This document shows, one piece after another, positions 1 through 9,745 of a stretch of DNA of 37,985 nucleotides. Position 1 is the stretch's first letter, and the number at the start of each line of letters is the position of its first letter. The notes beneath the pieces are model-generated. The model searched no databases and had not been told where the DNA came from. It saw nothing but the letters and a program-made list of their open reading frames with translations. The DNA comes from Candidatus Giovannonibacteria bacterium RIFCSPHIGHO2_02_FULL_45_13 (GTDB lineage: Bacteria > Patescibacteriota > Minisyncoccia > UBA11713 > 2-01-FULL-45-33), in contig MFHO01000019.1 of the NCBI GenBank assembly GCA_001778635.1, positions 1 through 37,985 on the forward strand. Reading direction: 5' to 3'. Both the position numbers and the translations under genes were made by a program.

Positions 1-1275
1 GGAGATTACACAATTGAAATTATGGACACCCAAAACGCGGGAGTCCGCGACGTAAGCGATAGCGCGTTCACTATTGCCCCGAAAGCTTCAATTACTGTAG
101 TTGCTCCAAACGGAGGCGAGCGGTGGTTTAAGGGTTTCCAAGCAACTGTCCGCTGGAGTTCAGGAAATATTCTAAGCAAATCCGTAAATATAAATCTGCT
201 AAAAGGCGGGGTTTTCGCGCGGCGCCTGGCTTCCGGCGTTCCTCAAAAGTTTTATTCTTGGGAAACGCAATCCTACGTTTCCGGATCCGGGTTTAACTAT
301 GCTCTTGCAATCCCGTCAGATCTCACAGATGGCTCTGATTACACGCTGGAAATTACCGATTCGGCCGATCTTTCAACCAGCGACGTAAGCAATTCTGCTT
401 TTAGCGTGCTCTCCGTGCCAAGCCCGGTAACTTTCAGCGGACGGATTGTCAATAAATTTACTTCAAGCCCGCTTGCAAATACCCAAATGGGCACTCTTGA
501 TTTTCCGGGCGGCGGATGGGTTTCATTCAAAAGCGGCCCCAACGGAGAATTTTCCATCTCCACCACAACTGCGGAGATGAGCTCAACTAGATTCTGGAAA
601 ATGCCAGTTGCGTCGTGGCCTACGTGCTACATGCTTTGGCAACAACTTCTTTACTGGAGAACAGACTCAATTTACCATCACGACCACCTTTTTGACTTGC
701 TTCGCGACACAATCGTTCCGCTTGTAAAATCTGATGTGAATTTCGGCGATGTTCCAATGTGGCCCGGAACCGGCCTTTATACTTACGCTGACAAACCGAA
801 CGTCTCCAGCGCTATGGTAAGCTATCCCGATTCCAGTTACGGCGGCTGGCAAATTCTCGCGTTAGAAGCGGATTTGCAAGTAAAACTTTATGATTTCACT
901 GCCGGTGTTTACTACACCGCGCCGTCCATAAAAATTCCTTTGGCAAACGGCTGCACGCCGAAAACACTTACGTATCTTAATGGGGCGTTTAAGTGGGAGC
1001 CGTACAATATACGATCTTCGTATGGGATTTCCGGCGCCACATTTGCAGTAGGAACACCGATTAATAAAGTTACATTCTCCGCCGCCGGAGGCGTGGCGCC
1101 ATACACATGGGGGCTTTACTACGGTCCATTGCCGCCCGGCCTTACGCTTGATCCTGCGACCGGCGTACTGTCCGGAACTCCAACAACTGCCGGAACATAC
1201 AAATTCCAGATAAAAATTACTGACGCCAATGGCATCAACGGCGGCAGCTGGCCAATAACGGTTACGGTTAAATAA
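1..1275 (+). CDS. Secreted/surface protein with tandem Ig-like repeats and a C-terminal putative Ig (He_PIG-like) domain; 5' truncated by window edge
   Basis: Frame is open from base 1 (GDYTIEIMDTQNAGVRDVSDSAFTI); repeated unit DYTxEIxD...DVSxSAF; C-term PPGLTLDPATGVLSGTPTTAGTYKFQIKITDANG typical of putative Ig domains. Confidence 0.75.
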   Translation, partial: GDYTIEIMDTQNAGVRDVSDSAFTIAPKASITVVAPNGGERWFKGFQATVRWSSGNILSKSVNINLLKGGVFARRLASGVPQKFYSWETQSYVSGSGFNYALAIPSDLTDGSDYTLEITDSADLSTSDVSNSAFSVLSVPSPVTFSGRIVNKFTSSPLANTQMGTLDFPGGGWVSFKSGPNGEFSISTTTAEMSSTRFWKMPVASWPTCYMLWQQLLYWRTDSIYHHDHLFDLLRDTIVPLVKSDVNFGDVPMWPGTGLYTYADKPNVSSAMVSYPDSSYGGWQILALEADLQVKLYDFTAGVYYTAPSIKIPLANGCTPKTLTYLNGAFKWEPYNIRSSYGISGATFAVGTPINKVTFSAAGGVAPYTWGLYYGPLPPGLTLDPATGVLSGTPTTAGTYKFQIKITDANGINGGSWPITVTVK

Positions 1276-1798
1276 AGATTTGCCGTAAAACCAGGTACCA
1301 AAACGAGGTGGCTATGAGGAGGATTTGGGTAAGCATACCCAAAAGCCAATTTTTTGCGGGCACAGTCCAGTGAAAATAGCTGTGAAAACCGTGATATTTT
1401 TGCAAAGACGGATTTTCCAGCCGCAGTTTCGGCGACCAAAGCGGCGAGGTATCAACAATATCAGGGAATGCTCCTCCCAACGCGCCGATTAAAATTAAAC
1501 TTAATTGGTCCGGTGGTGATAAAGCAAAAATAATTGCAAATAATATTATAGATACAAGCCAATCAATAAAAAGCATCGCCCAACCGCGTGCGCCGAAAGC
1601 GCCAAGAGTGTTTTCTTCAAAATTGCTGTCTCCAAGATAAGGCGCGCGCCTTTCCTTAACGCGGAAAGATCCTTGATCAAAATGCGGCATGGCATCCATC
1701 AAATGGTGGCTCAAAAAACCCGCAAAAAATCCGGCGTAAGGATTGCCGGTTGCCACGCCGATTGCCGCTCCAGCCAGCGAATGTGTCGTAAAAAACAT
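1268..1798 (-). CDS. Predicted membrane protein, possibly YdjM-like membrane-bound hydrolase family
   Basis: 176 aa ORF, N-term MFFTTHSLAGAAIGVATGNPYAGFFAGFLSHHLMDAMPH with His/Asp residues and later TM segments. Confidence 0.5.
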   Translation of the reverse strand: MFFTTHSLAGAAIGVATGNPYAGFFAGFLSHHLMDAMPHFDQGSFRVKERRAPYLGDSNFEENTLGAFGARGWAMLFIDWLVSIILFAIIFALSPPDQLSLILIGALGGAFPDIVDTSPLWSPKLRLENPSLQKYHGFHSYFHWTVPAKNWLLGMLTQILLIATSFWYLVLRQIFI

Positions 1799-1822
1799 AT
1801 GCTGGATATATTAGCACAAATT

Positions 1823-2296
1823 TTACTGTATGCCTCCGGTTGAGAAAATTGTGATTGTGCGGGTTTTGGATTGGTCGCGTTGTGAGGAGATTGTGACAGT
1901 GCCGGAAGCGGTGGTTGTGCCGCCCAAAATAGAAAATACAGTATCCACCGCGCCTCCGGAGAGAGTAATTGAACTTATTTTAACAAGCGTCGGCAAAATG
2001 TAGGCTTCATTCGCCGAATCGGATGCGCTGTAAACCGATCCTTTGAACAAAACAGCTTTGGTTGCTTCAAAATGGACGCCGTAAGTCTTTTTATCTTGAG
2101 ATCCAACGGACCTCGACCGCGCGTCTCTTAAAATTCCTATGATTGTTTCTTGGGCTGATTGCAAATCGTTGGATTCCCGAAAAGCCCCGAAGGCGACGAA
2201 GAGAATCGTCGCAATGATCGCGACAATAAAAAAACTTATCAGCATTTCGAGCATTGTAAATCCCCCATTTTCCATTTTCCATTTTACATTTTTCAT
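1823..2296 (-). CDS. Type IV pilin / pseudopilin with prepilin cleavage motif
   Basis: GGFTMLEMLISFFIVAIIATILFVAFGAF: G|FTxxE prepilin motif followed by hydrophobic helix; next to pilC/gspF. Confidence 0.85.
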   Translation of the reverse strand: MKNVKWKMENGGFTMLEMLISFFIVAIIATILFVAFGAFRESNDLQSAQETIIGILRDARSRSVGSQDKKTYGVHFEATKAVLFKGSVYSASDSANEAYILPTLVKISSITLSGGAVDTVFSILGGTTTASGTVTISSQRDQSKTRTITIFSTGGIQ

Positions 2297-2300
2297 TGCT

Positions 2301-3524
2301 TCAAAACGCCCCCACTAAATTATACATTGGAGAAATCATTGAGATCGCGAAAAATCCGACCACGACGCCGATAAGAATCATAAGCGCCGGTTCAATAACC
2401 GTTGAAAGATCTTTCGTGGCCTGCGCCGCTTCACCTTCATAAAAAGACGCAAGGCGCAAAAGCATGTGCGAAAGCTCTCCCGTCTCCTCCCCGATGGCCA
2501 TCATTTCGCCGACCAATGCCGGGTAAAGCTCTCCTGAAGAAAGGAATGCCTTAGAAATGGTCTCGCCGCGCTGGATTTTCGCCCGCGCGTCTTCCAGAAT
2601 ATTTTGATAAAGATGGTTTTGTAAAACTTCTTTTGTTATAGAAATGGCTTCCAATATATCCACGCCGGAAGAAACCAGGGAACTTAAAGTCCGGCAAGTT
2701 CGCGCGGAATTAAATTTTTGATTAATGCCTTTAATAATCGGCAGGTGTGTAAAAAGCCAGTCGACTTGCTTTTTGCCTCTCGGAGACCCAAACCAACGAT
2801 AGAGGGCGTAGCCGGCCGCGGCTGAACCCAAGAGAAAAAATAGGCCGCTTTGCAATAGTGACTTGCTGATTAAAATAATAAATTGAGTAGAAAGAGGCAA
2901 CTCGACTTTTAATTCTTCAAAGGTCGAAATCAAGGTCGGCACAACGTAAATCAGCATCAAAATTCCTATGCCAACCATTGCGATCATTACGATTATGGGA
3001 TAAACCATCGCTCCGCGCACTTTTTTTTTCAAAACATAATCTTTTTTTAATTGCAGGGCTATCAATTTCAGAGACTCTTCCAATTTGCCTGATTTTTCTC
3101 CGGCGCGTACCATCTCCTGGTAAAATTTCGGGAAAATGTCAGGCCGCTCGCCTATTGCTTCGGCAAAAGATTTTCCTTTTTTGATTGATTCGGCCACTTG
3201 CGAAATGGTTGCCTTGAATTTCTCGTTTTGCGTCTGCCTCGCCATCACCTCTAAAGCCTTAGAAAGACTGACACCGGCTCCTATCATAACTGCCGTGTTG
3301 CGCGAAAAATTCAATTTTTCCTCCAAAGAAACCCGCTGAAAAAATTGCGGGATGTAATCGTTCCAGTTTTTTCTCCGCCGGACAACACCGGTCTCCGCCA
3401 CAAAAAGCGGCGTGATTCCGTCCGCTCGCAACATGCGCGCCAAATCATACTGGTCTTTTGCTTCTCTGTTTCCCTCAATATCCGCCCCTCCCTTGTCTCT
3501 GCCCCTATAATGATAAAACGGCAT
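2301..3524 (-). CDS. pilC: Type II secretion/type IV pilus inner-membrane platform protein (GspF/PilC)
   Basis: 407 aa, two GspF domains (FxRxxAxMIGAGVSLSKALEVM; RTCRTLSSLVSSGVDILEAISIT), C-term EPALMILIGVVVGFFAISMISPMYNLVGAF. Confidence 0.9.
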   Translation of the reverse strand: MPFYHYRGRDKGGADIEGNREAKDQYDLARMLRADGITPLFVAETGVVRRRKNWNDYIPQFFQRVSLEEKLNFSRNTAVMIGAGVSLSKALEVMARQTQNEKFKATISQVAESIKKGKSFAEAIGERPDIFPKFYQEMVRAGEKSGKLEESLKLIALQLKKDYVLKKKVRGAMVYPIIVMIAMVGIGILMLIYVVPTLISTFEELKVELPLSTQFIILISKSLLQSGLFFLLGSAAAGYALYRWFGSPRGKKQVDWLFTHLPIIKGINQKFNSARTCRTLSSLVSSGVDILEAISITKEVLQNHLYQNILEDARAKIQRGETISKAFLSSGELYPALVGEMMAIGEETGELSHMLLRLASFYEGEAAQATKDLSTVIEPALMILIGVVVGFFAISMISPMYNLVGAF

Positions 3525-3558
3525 ACATTTATTCTACCAATTTTTAGGATGTTATAAT

Positions 3559-5328
3559 ATGCTTAATACGCCGATGGTAAAGCTTAAAAAAGAAAATTTG
3601 ATAGAGGGATGGAAAATAATTTTGAAATATCTCCGTCCGCACCGCGAGGCGGTTTTTGCGCTGATCGGCTTAAGCGTCGTTTCGGCGGCGCTTAACGCCG
3701 GCGTTCCATACTTGGCTGGGCGCGTAATTGATAGCATTATCAGCCAAAATTCCGCGGTTTTTATTTTTGTCGCCATCTGGTTTTTTGTAAGGATTTCCGG
3801 CAATATCATTGATTGGCGAATTTCGATCCGCAACGACGCGCTTGCTTCCGACCTCGACGGAGAATATATTGCCGTTGGCTACGCAAAACTGCTTAGACTT
3901 CCTCTTTCCTTCCACAAAAATCACAAAATGGGAGATATCTTAAACAGAATTGCGAGGGCGGCCGACCAGCTTTATGATTTGGTGCACCAAATTGTTATCG
4001 GAATGGCTCCGCAGCTTTTAAGCATTGTGTTCGCGCTTTATTTTGTGTTCTCCGCAAACAGCCTGCTTGCGTTAGTTTTAATTTGCAGCGCCATTATCTA
4101 TATTTCAATTTTAATCAAAACCGCGCCGGCGCTGGCCGCAAAATCGAAAGTATCAAATCGGGCGTTTTATCGCGTTTATGGGGACGCGCATGACACGATC
4201 TTAAACGTTGCATCGGTGAAGCAAGCCACCGCGGAGAACGACGCTGCAAAAAAATTATTTCACGGATTCGTGCACAGAGCCTATGGGTTGTGGTTTGAGC
4301 TCACCAAGTTCTGGAGCGTTCTGAATTTTTGGCAAGCATTGCTTGTCGCGGCTGCGCAATTTTTAATTTATTTAATTGCGATTTTTCTAATAAGAGACGG
4401 GAAGCTAACCATTGGAGAACTCGTCATGTTCGGCGGCTACTCCGCGATGTTTTTGGGGCCGTTCGCGTTTATGGGCCGCAACTGGCAGACAATACAAAAC
4501 GGCATTACTGCAATCCAATACGCTGAAAAAATTCTCAACATTCCAGCTGAAGAATATTCGCCCAAGAACACTGTTATCTTAGAAAAGGTTATCGGTGAGG
4601 TGGAGTTTAACAATATCAGTTTTTGGTACAGCAAAAAACAGGGCGAGGTGTTAAAAAATATAAATCTGCGCGCGCTCCCCGGAGAAAAAGTCGCGCTGGT
4701 AGGAGAGTCGGGAGTCGGCAAGAGCACGCTGGTGGATTTGATTTCTCATTATTACAAACCGGCTGCGGGCAAAATTTTAATTGACGGACACAATGTAAAG
4801 AATCTGGATTTAAAATTTTTGCGCTCGCAAATCGCCGTTGTTCCGCAGGAAATCATGCTCTTTAACGATACTATTAAAAATAATATTAAATACGGAAGTT
4901 TCAGCGCGTCCAATGAAAAAATTGCCCACGCTACCGGCCTCGCCCACGCCGATGAATTTATAAATAATTTTCCCAGAAAATATGAGCAAATTGTCGGCGA
5001 GCGCGGGATCAAGCTTTCAATGGGCCAAAAACAGCGTGTAGCTCTGGCGCGCGCTTTCCTGCGCGATCCCAAAATTTTAATTCTGGATGAGCCAACTTCC
5101 GCTTTGGACGCAAAATCTGAAAAATTTATTCAAGAATCCTTGCGCGAGCTTATGCATGGCCGGACAACTTTTATAATCGCGCATCGCTTAAGCACGGTCC
5201 GCGATGTAGATAAAATCTTTGTGCTTCATAAAGGCACAATCGCAGAAGTAGGCACTCACGACGAACTGATTGCCAAAAAAGATGGCGTCTACCGCCGCCT
5301 CTATGAACTGCAGGTTGGATTTAACTGA
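3559..5328 (+). CDS. ABC transporter, fused permease/ATPase (MsbA/LapB-like); start may be ATG 3574
   Basis: Walker A GESGVGKST, signature LSMGQKQRVALARA, Walker B ILILDEPTSALD, H-loop AHRLSTV; N-terminal TM domain. Confidence 0.92.
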   Translation: MLNTPMVKLKKENLIEGWKIILKYLRPHREAVFALIGLSVVSAALNAGVPYLAGRVIDSIISQNSAVFIFVAIWFFVRISGNIIDWRISIRNDALASDLDGEYIAVGYAKLLRLPLSFHKNHKMGDILNRIARAADQLYDLVHQIVIGMAPQLLSIVFALYFVFSANSLLALVLICSAIIYISILIKTAPALAAKSKVSNRAFYRVYGDAHDTILNVASVKQATAENDAAKKLFHGFVHRAYGLWFELTKFWSVLNFWQALLVAAAQFLIYLIAIFLIRDGKLTIGELVMFGGYSAMFLGPFAFMGRNWQTIQNGITAIQYAEKILNIPAEEYSPKNTVILEKVIGEVEFNNISFWYSKKQGEVLKNINLRALPGEKVALVGESGVGKSTLVDLISHYYKPAAGKILIDGHNVKNLDLKFLRSQIAVVPQEIMLFNDTIKNNIKYGSFSASNEKIAHATGLAHADEFINNFPRKYEQIVGERGIKLSMGQKQRVALARAFLRDPKILILDEPTSALDAKSEKFIQESLRELMHGRTTFIIAHRLSTVRDVDKIFVLHKGTIAEVGTHDELIAKKDGVYRRLYELQVGFN

Positions 5329-5412
5329 CCCAAACCAGGTTTGGGTCATAAAGATCATAAGAAAAAACCCCGCTTACTTGCAGGTCTAAATTGCTAAAAG
5401 ACACTTGGCGTC

Positions 5413-5892
5413 CTAAACCAAATCTAGGGGCTTGACCACGACTCTGCGATCCGGGCCTTCGCCGGTGGACTGTGTGGAAATATCGGGATACTCCTGCAAA
5501 ACAGAGTGCACAATTCTGCGATCGTAAGCGTTCATAGGGCGCATCTCAACTTCTTTTTTAAAATATCGCACCCTCTGGGCATGCATTCGCGCCATGTCTT
5601 TTATCTCCTCTATCCTTTTTTTATTGTAATCATTGACGTCAATTAAAAATCGGAATTTGCTCCCGGGGAATTTTTGTTCGTATATGCGTTTGATTAAATA
5701 AGTAAACGAGAAAAGATGTTTGCCTCCATCCCCGATCAAAAGCGGCGCCTCTGTGCCGGGCGTTTTTATAATAAACCAATTATCTTCTCCGCCTTCTTGA
5801 AATTCTAACGAACACAAAAATCCCATTCGAGCCAAAAGGTCTTTTATGGTATTTTCGGCAAACTCAATTTGTTGCTTTGTTTCGCTATCCAT
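5413..5892 (-). CDS. jag: Jag/KhpB-like KH-R3H RNA-binding protein
   Basis: KH region LIGDGGKHLFSFTYLIKRIYEQKF, C-term R3H MNAYDRRIVHSVLQEYPDISTQSTGEGPDRRVVVKP; adjacent to yidC, as in canonical rpmH-rnpA-yidC-jag order. Confidence 0.9.
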   Translation of the reverse strand: MDSETKQQIEFAENTIKDLLARMGFLCSLEFQEGGEDNWFIIKTPGTEAPLLIGDGGKHLFSFTYLIKRIYEQKFPGSKFRFLIDVNDYNKKRIEEIKDMARMHAQRVRYFKKEVEMRPMNAYDRRIVHSVLQEYPDISTQSTGEGPDRRVVVKPLDLV

Positions 5893-6595
5893 TTTGAAGC
5901 GCTCGTCTGCGGACGACCGCTTCGTGCACTATAGCAAAAACATTCATTGCTGTCCAATACAAAGAAACCGCCGCCGGCAGTTTAAACGCTATAAAAAAAA
6001 CCAGAATTGGGAAAAAATAAACCATCTGAAACTGCATCGCCCGTTGCATATCTTTTTTCGCTTCGGCGCCGCCGCCGGAAACGACCGCTAGTTTCGCCTG
6101 CAAGAATTGGGAAGCGGCGGCCAAAACGGCCAGCAGTACGCTGGCCTCGGTTAAAGAAATAAATCCTAAAAACATTGTATTAACCGGCACGGAAATATCC
6201 AAAAACGCATAAACTTCGCCCGCCTTAAACGGAATGCCCTGCCAAAAAACCTGGTACAGCGCGATCAAGAGCGGCAACTGAACAATTAACATAACAAATC
6301 CAGCGAGCGGATTGATGCCGTGAACGCGATAAAGTTCCATGAGCGCTTTGGTTTGTTCTTCTTTGGTCTTTTTCTCCGCGTAGATTTTTTTTACGTCCGG
6401 TTCTATTCTTTTCATTGCGTTTTGAGTTTTTAGCATGTTGTGAGTCATAGGAAACGTCAGCACCCTTATAAACACGGTCAGTAAAATCACCGCCAAACCC
6501 AGATCGTGCCCCGGCAAAATCGAAGTCAAAAAAACCAAAGCCCCCAAAAGCGGGCGGTAAAATATTTCATTAAAAACTAATTTTAGATAGAACAT
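5885..6595 (-). CDS. yidC: Membrane protein insertase YidC/Oxa1 family
   Basis: 236 aa; LAVILLTVFIRVLTFPMTHNMLKTQNAMKRIEPDVKKI and multiple TM segments; syntenic position. Confidence 0.93.
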   Translation of the reverse strand: MFYLKLVFNEIFYRPLLGALVFLTSILPGHDLGLAVILLTVFIRVLTFPMTHNMLKTQNAMKRIEPDVKKIYAEKKTKEEQTKALMELYRVHGINPLAGFVMLIVQLPLLIALYQVFWQGIPFKAGEVYAFLDISVPVNTMFLGFISLTEASVLLAVLAAASQFLQAKLAVVSGGGAEAKKDMQRAMQFQMVYFFPILVFFIAFKLPAAVSLYWTAMNVFAIVHEAVVRRRALQNG

Positions 6596-6908
6596 TTTTT
6601 ATGTCTTCTTTGATTTCGGCGAATGGCGGGACCGCGCGGTCAGCCAATTTCATAAAAAAAACAACGTCCCGTCCCGGCTTGGCGGCGCCGAACACGCTTC
6701 GCGCCGCTTCCGCCATGCGCCTTTTTGCTAAATTCCGCAGATGCGCCGCCCTGGTTTTAGGCCCGGAAACAACAAAAGCAAACCTGTTAAATGCCAAATT
6801 ATTCCGCCTTGCGCGCGCAGTAAGCAGCGCACCTTTAAAATAACCGGATTTCAGCTTAAAAAACCGCTCAAGACCCTTGCGTCCGATTCTAAAAGATTTT
6901 TTAAGCAT
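6570..6908 (-). CDS. rnpA: Ribonuclease P protein component
   Basis: 112 aa; FAFVVSGPKTRAAHLRNLAKRRMAEAARS (R-N-x-x-K-R-R signature); between rpmH and yidC. Confidence 0.9.
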   Translation of the reverse strand: MLKKSFRIGRKGLERFFKLKSGYFKGALLTARARRNNLAFNRFAFVVSGPKTRAAHLRNLAKRRMAEAARSVFGAAKPGRDVVFFMKLADRAVPPFAEIKEDIKNVLSKISF

Positions 6909-6914
6909 ACCACA

Positions 6915-7049
6915 TCAAACAACCAGCCGCTCCCTCCCTTTCTGGCGCCTTCTGGAAAGCACATTGCGGCCCGTTTTGGAGCGCATTCTCTTTAAAAAGC
7001 CATGTGTGCGCGCCCGTTTTCTTTTTTTGGGTTGATAAGTTACAGACAT
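6915..7049 (-). CDS. rpmH: 50S ribosomal protein L34 (absent from the supplied ORF track because it is short)
   Basis: Hand translation on the minus strand: [44 protein letters not shown], 44 aa, classic L34; immediately upstream of rnpA. Confidence 0.97.
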   Translation of the reverse strand: MSVTYQPKKRKRARTHGFLKRMRSKTGRNVLSRRRQKGRERLVV

Positions 7050-7159
7050 CGCCTTTTTATTTTACAACAATTTGGCTTTTAAGCAATATTCACAGGCACT
7101 CCACAATCTATTAACATTTTTTACAATGCAATGTTTATCATTAGGTTTATAGTAAAACT

Positions 7160-8539
7160 ATGACAAATGAAGAATTGTGGAATGTGGCGCTTGGGGAAAT
7201 AGAGCTAGCCGTGTCGCGAGCAAATTTCGTCACATGGTTTAAGGATACAAAAATCATAGATCAATCCAACGGAATAATAACCGTAGGCGTGCCTAACGGA
7301 TTTTCGAAAGAATGGCTGGAGAACAAATTCCACAAATTTATTCTGAAATCTTTAAGATCAAACGCGCCGGAAATACGCGCCGCAAACTATTCAATCGTTG
7401 CCCCCTCTGCAAACAATGTTAAACCAACTAAGCCAAAATTCAAAAAAGAGCCCATTTTTAACGATGCGGAACAATTGGAATTCAGAGAATTCTACATTGA
7501 TCCCAAAACCAACCTTCATCCTAAATATACCTTAGATTCTTTCATAGTAGGGTCTTTCAACGAGCTTGCTCACGCGGCGGCCATAGCCGTTATTAAAAAT
7601 CCCGGGCGAGCTTACAATCCTTTATTTGTCTACGGAGGCGTCGGGCTTGGAAAAACACACCTTTTGCAGGCAATCGGCAACTCAATACTTAAAGAAGGCC
7701 CCAATAAAAAAGTTTATTACCTCACTTCCGAAAAATTTACGAACGAACTTTTGAATTCCCTGCAAAATCAAACTATTCAAAGTTTCAAAGAAAAATTTAG
7801 AGATTATGATTTGCTTATTGTTGATGATGTGCAATTTTTCGCCAATAAAACAAAAACGCAAGAGGAGTTTTTCCACACATTTAATACGCTTTTTGAATCG
7901 GGCAGGCAGCTTGTTTTTTCTTCCGATAGATCTCCCAAATCCATTCCAAGCATAGGCGAAATAAACGACCGCCTGATTTCCCGCATGGAAGCCGGAGTTC
8001 TTGTAGATATTTCGGAGCCTGAATACGAAGCCAGGCTTGCTATATTAAAAGCAAAATCGGCGGAAAAGAAAATAGATTTGCCAGAATCAACGTTAGAATT
8101 GATCGCTTTAATGGTCCAAAAAAGCATAAGGGAACTGGAAGGCGCACTCAATACGGTAAACATTCAATCAAAATATCAAAACGAGGTGCTTACTAAAGAA
8201 GAAGTTAGGGCGATATTAAGCAAAAATTTAAAACCCAGAAATACCATAACTCCAAGCCAAATCATAAAAACCGTGGCTGAATTTTATGATATACCAGAAA
8301 AATCTATTTACGAACACACAAGAAAAACGGAGGTTGTGCGCCCGCGCCAAATAGCAATGTTTCTGCTCAGAGAAGACCTAAAAGGATCATATCCTTATAT
8401 AGGACAAAAATTTGGCGGCATGGATCACACAACCGCGATTCATGCTTACGAAAAAATCCATGAAGAAACAAAAAAGAACACCAGATTAGAAGAAGAAATA
8501 AAGGGTATTAGAGGTAAATATCAAAACCAACAAAGATAA
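7160..8539 (+). CDS. dnaA: Chromosomal replication initiator DnaA
   Basis: 459 aa; Walker A GGVGLGKTHLLQAIG, DLLIVDDVQFF, C-term GQKFGGMDHTTAIHAYEKI DnaA box-binding signature. Confidence 0.98.
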   Translation: MTNEELWNVALGEIELAVSRANFVTWFKDTKIIDQSNGIITVGVPNGFSKEWLENKFHKFILKSLRSNAPEIRAANYSIVAPSANNVKPTKPKFKKEPIFNDAEQLEFREFYIDPKTNLHPKYTLDSFIVGSFNELAHAAAIAVIKNPGRAYNPLFVYGGVGLGKTHLLQAIGNSILKEGPNKKVYYLTSEKFTNELLNSLQNQTIQSFKEKFRDYDLLIVDDVQFFANKTKTQEEFFHTFNTLFESGRQLVFSSDRSPKSIPSIGEINDRLISRMEAGVLVDISEPEYEARLAILKAKSAEKKIDLPESTLELIALMVQKSIRELEGALNTVNIQSKYQNEVLTKEEVRAILSKNLKPRNTITPSQIIKTVAEFYDIPEKSIYEHTRKTEVVRPRQIAMFLLREDLKGSYPYIGQKFGGMDHTTAIHAYEKIHEETKKNTRLEEEIKGIRGKYQNQQR

Positions 8540-8641
8540 ATTGTTATTAAAAAAATACATTATTTGTATCAATAACATATCCACAGTTTAAATTATCAAA
8601 AATAAATCTAATCCACAAATTAACATAGCTAATAATAATAT
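8540..8641. promoter_or_regulatory. Candidate oriC segment (dnaA-dnaN intergenic) with near-consensus DnaA boxes
   Basis: AT-rich spacer with ATATCCACA (8577-8585) and TAATCCACA (8609-8617), each one mismatch from TTATCCACA; GTTATT...AATAAC inverted repeat; AATAATAAT tail. The rpmH-dnaA spacer also has ATATTCACA near 7086. Confidence 0.55.
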
Positions 8642-9745
8642 ATGAAATTACAGTGTACAAATAATAATATTAAAGATGCGGTTGTGACAGCAGAAAGAAA
8701 CACATCAAAAAACCAAACATTACCTGTATTAAATTCTTTATTAATAGATGCAGAAAAAGATAAAATAAAAATCAGGGCAACAAATCTTGAAACAGCAATA
8801 GAAATAATTGTTCCTGGTAAAATTTTTGAGTCCGGAAGCATAGTTGTGCCTGCAAAAATTTTAAGCTCGTTTTTAGCAAACGCTGGCTTTGAACAAATTA
8901 CATTTCAAACCAATAAAAACAATCTTTTGATCAAAACAGATACTGTGGAAACCATAATTCGTGGTTATCCTTTGGAAGATTTTCCTATATTCCCGCATAT
9001 AAGCGCTCAGGAAAAATTTACCGTTCCGGCTCCTGAATTAAAATACGGAATATCTTCGGTTATTATAGCCGCGAGTCATTCGGATATAAAACCTGAACTA
9101 AGCAGTGTGTTTTTCAATGTTTTTAAAAACACAATTAAAATCGCCGCCACAGATTCATTTAGATTAGCAGAAAAAACCATTATTTCTAAAAATATACAAC
9201 AAGAACGATCTCTATCGTTCTTAATACCACAAAAAGGAGCGCAAGAAATTCTCAAACTGCTCGGTGAGGACGAGGATATAGAGCTCGGAATAAATAAAAA
9301 TCAGATAATTTTAAAACACAGAAACTTAATATTTATATCAAGGCTGACTGATGGTAAATTCCCAGATTATGAACAAATTTTACCGAAAAGTTTCAAAACA
9401 ACGGCAATAGTAAAAAAATCCGACATTTCTTCGCATATGAAATTAGCCGGAGTATTTGTTGGCAAGTTAAACGATATTGGTGTTAATTTCGATCCTGCCA
9501 AAAAATCAATTATTATAAACACTTCCAATTCAGACGTAGGAGAACACGTATCTCAAATAAGCTCTATGATTCAAGGCGATAAAATTTCTGCGAAATTCAA
9601 TGAAAGATATTTATCTGAAGGAATTGCGCAAATTAACAGCGAATATATCGAATTTAATTTAAATACTTCGGAGTCGCCTCTGCTCATCAAGGGCAAAGGA
9701 GATAATTCGTATTTGTATCTTTTAATGCCGATGCGGGGAGTTTAA
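8642..9745 (+). CDS. dnaN: DNA polymerase III beta clamp
   Basis: 367 aa, downstream of dnaA; TLPVLNSLLIDAEKDKIKIRATNLETAIEI... C-term SPLLIKGKGDNSYLYLLMPMRGV. Confidence 0.95.
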   Translation: MKLQCTNNNIKDAVVTAERNTSKNQTLPVLNSLLIDAEKDKIKIRATNLETAIEIIVPGKIFESGSIVVPAKILSSFLANAGFEQITFQTNKNNLLIKTDTVETIIRGYPLEDFPIFPHISAQEKFTVPAPELKYGISSVIIAASHSDIKPELSSVFFNVFKNTIKIAATDSFRLAEKTIISKNIQQERSLSFLIPQKGAQEILKLLGEDEDIELGINKNQIILKHRNLIFISRLTDGKFPDYEQILPKSFKTTAIVKKSDISSHMKLAGVFVGKLNDIGVNFDPAKKSIIINTSNSDVGEHVSQISSMIQGDKISAKFNERYLSEGIAQINSEYIEFNLNTSESPLLIKGKGDNSYLYLLMPMRGV

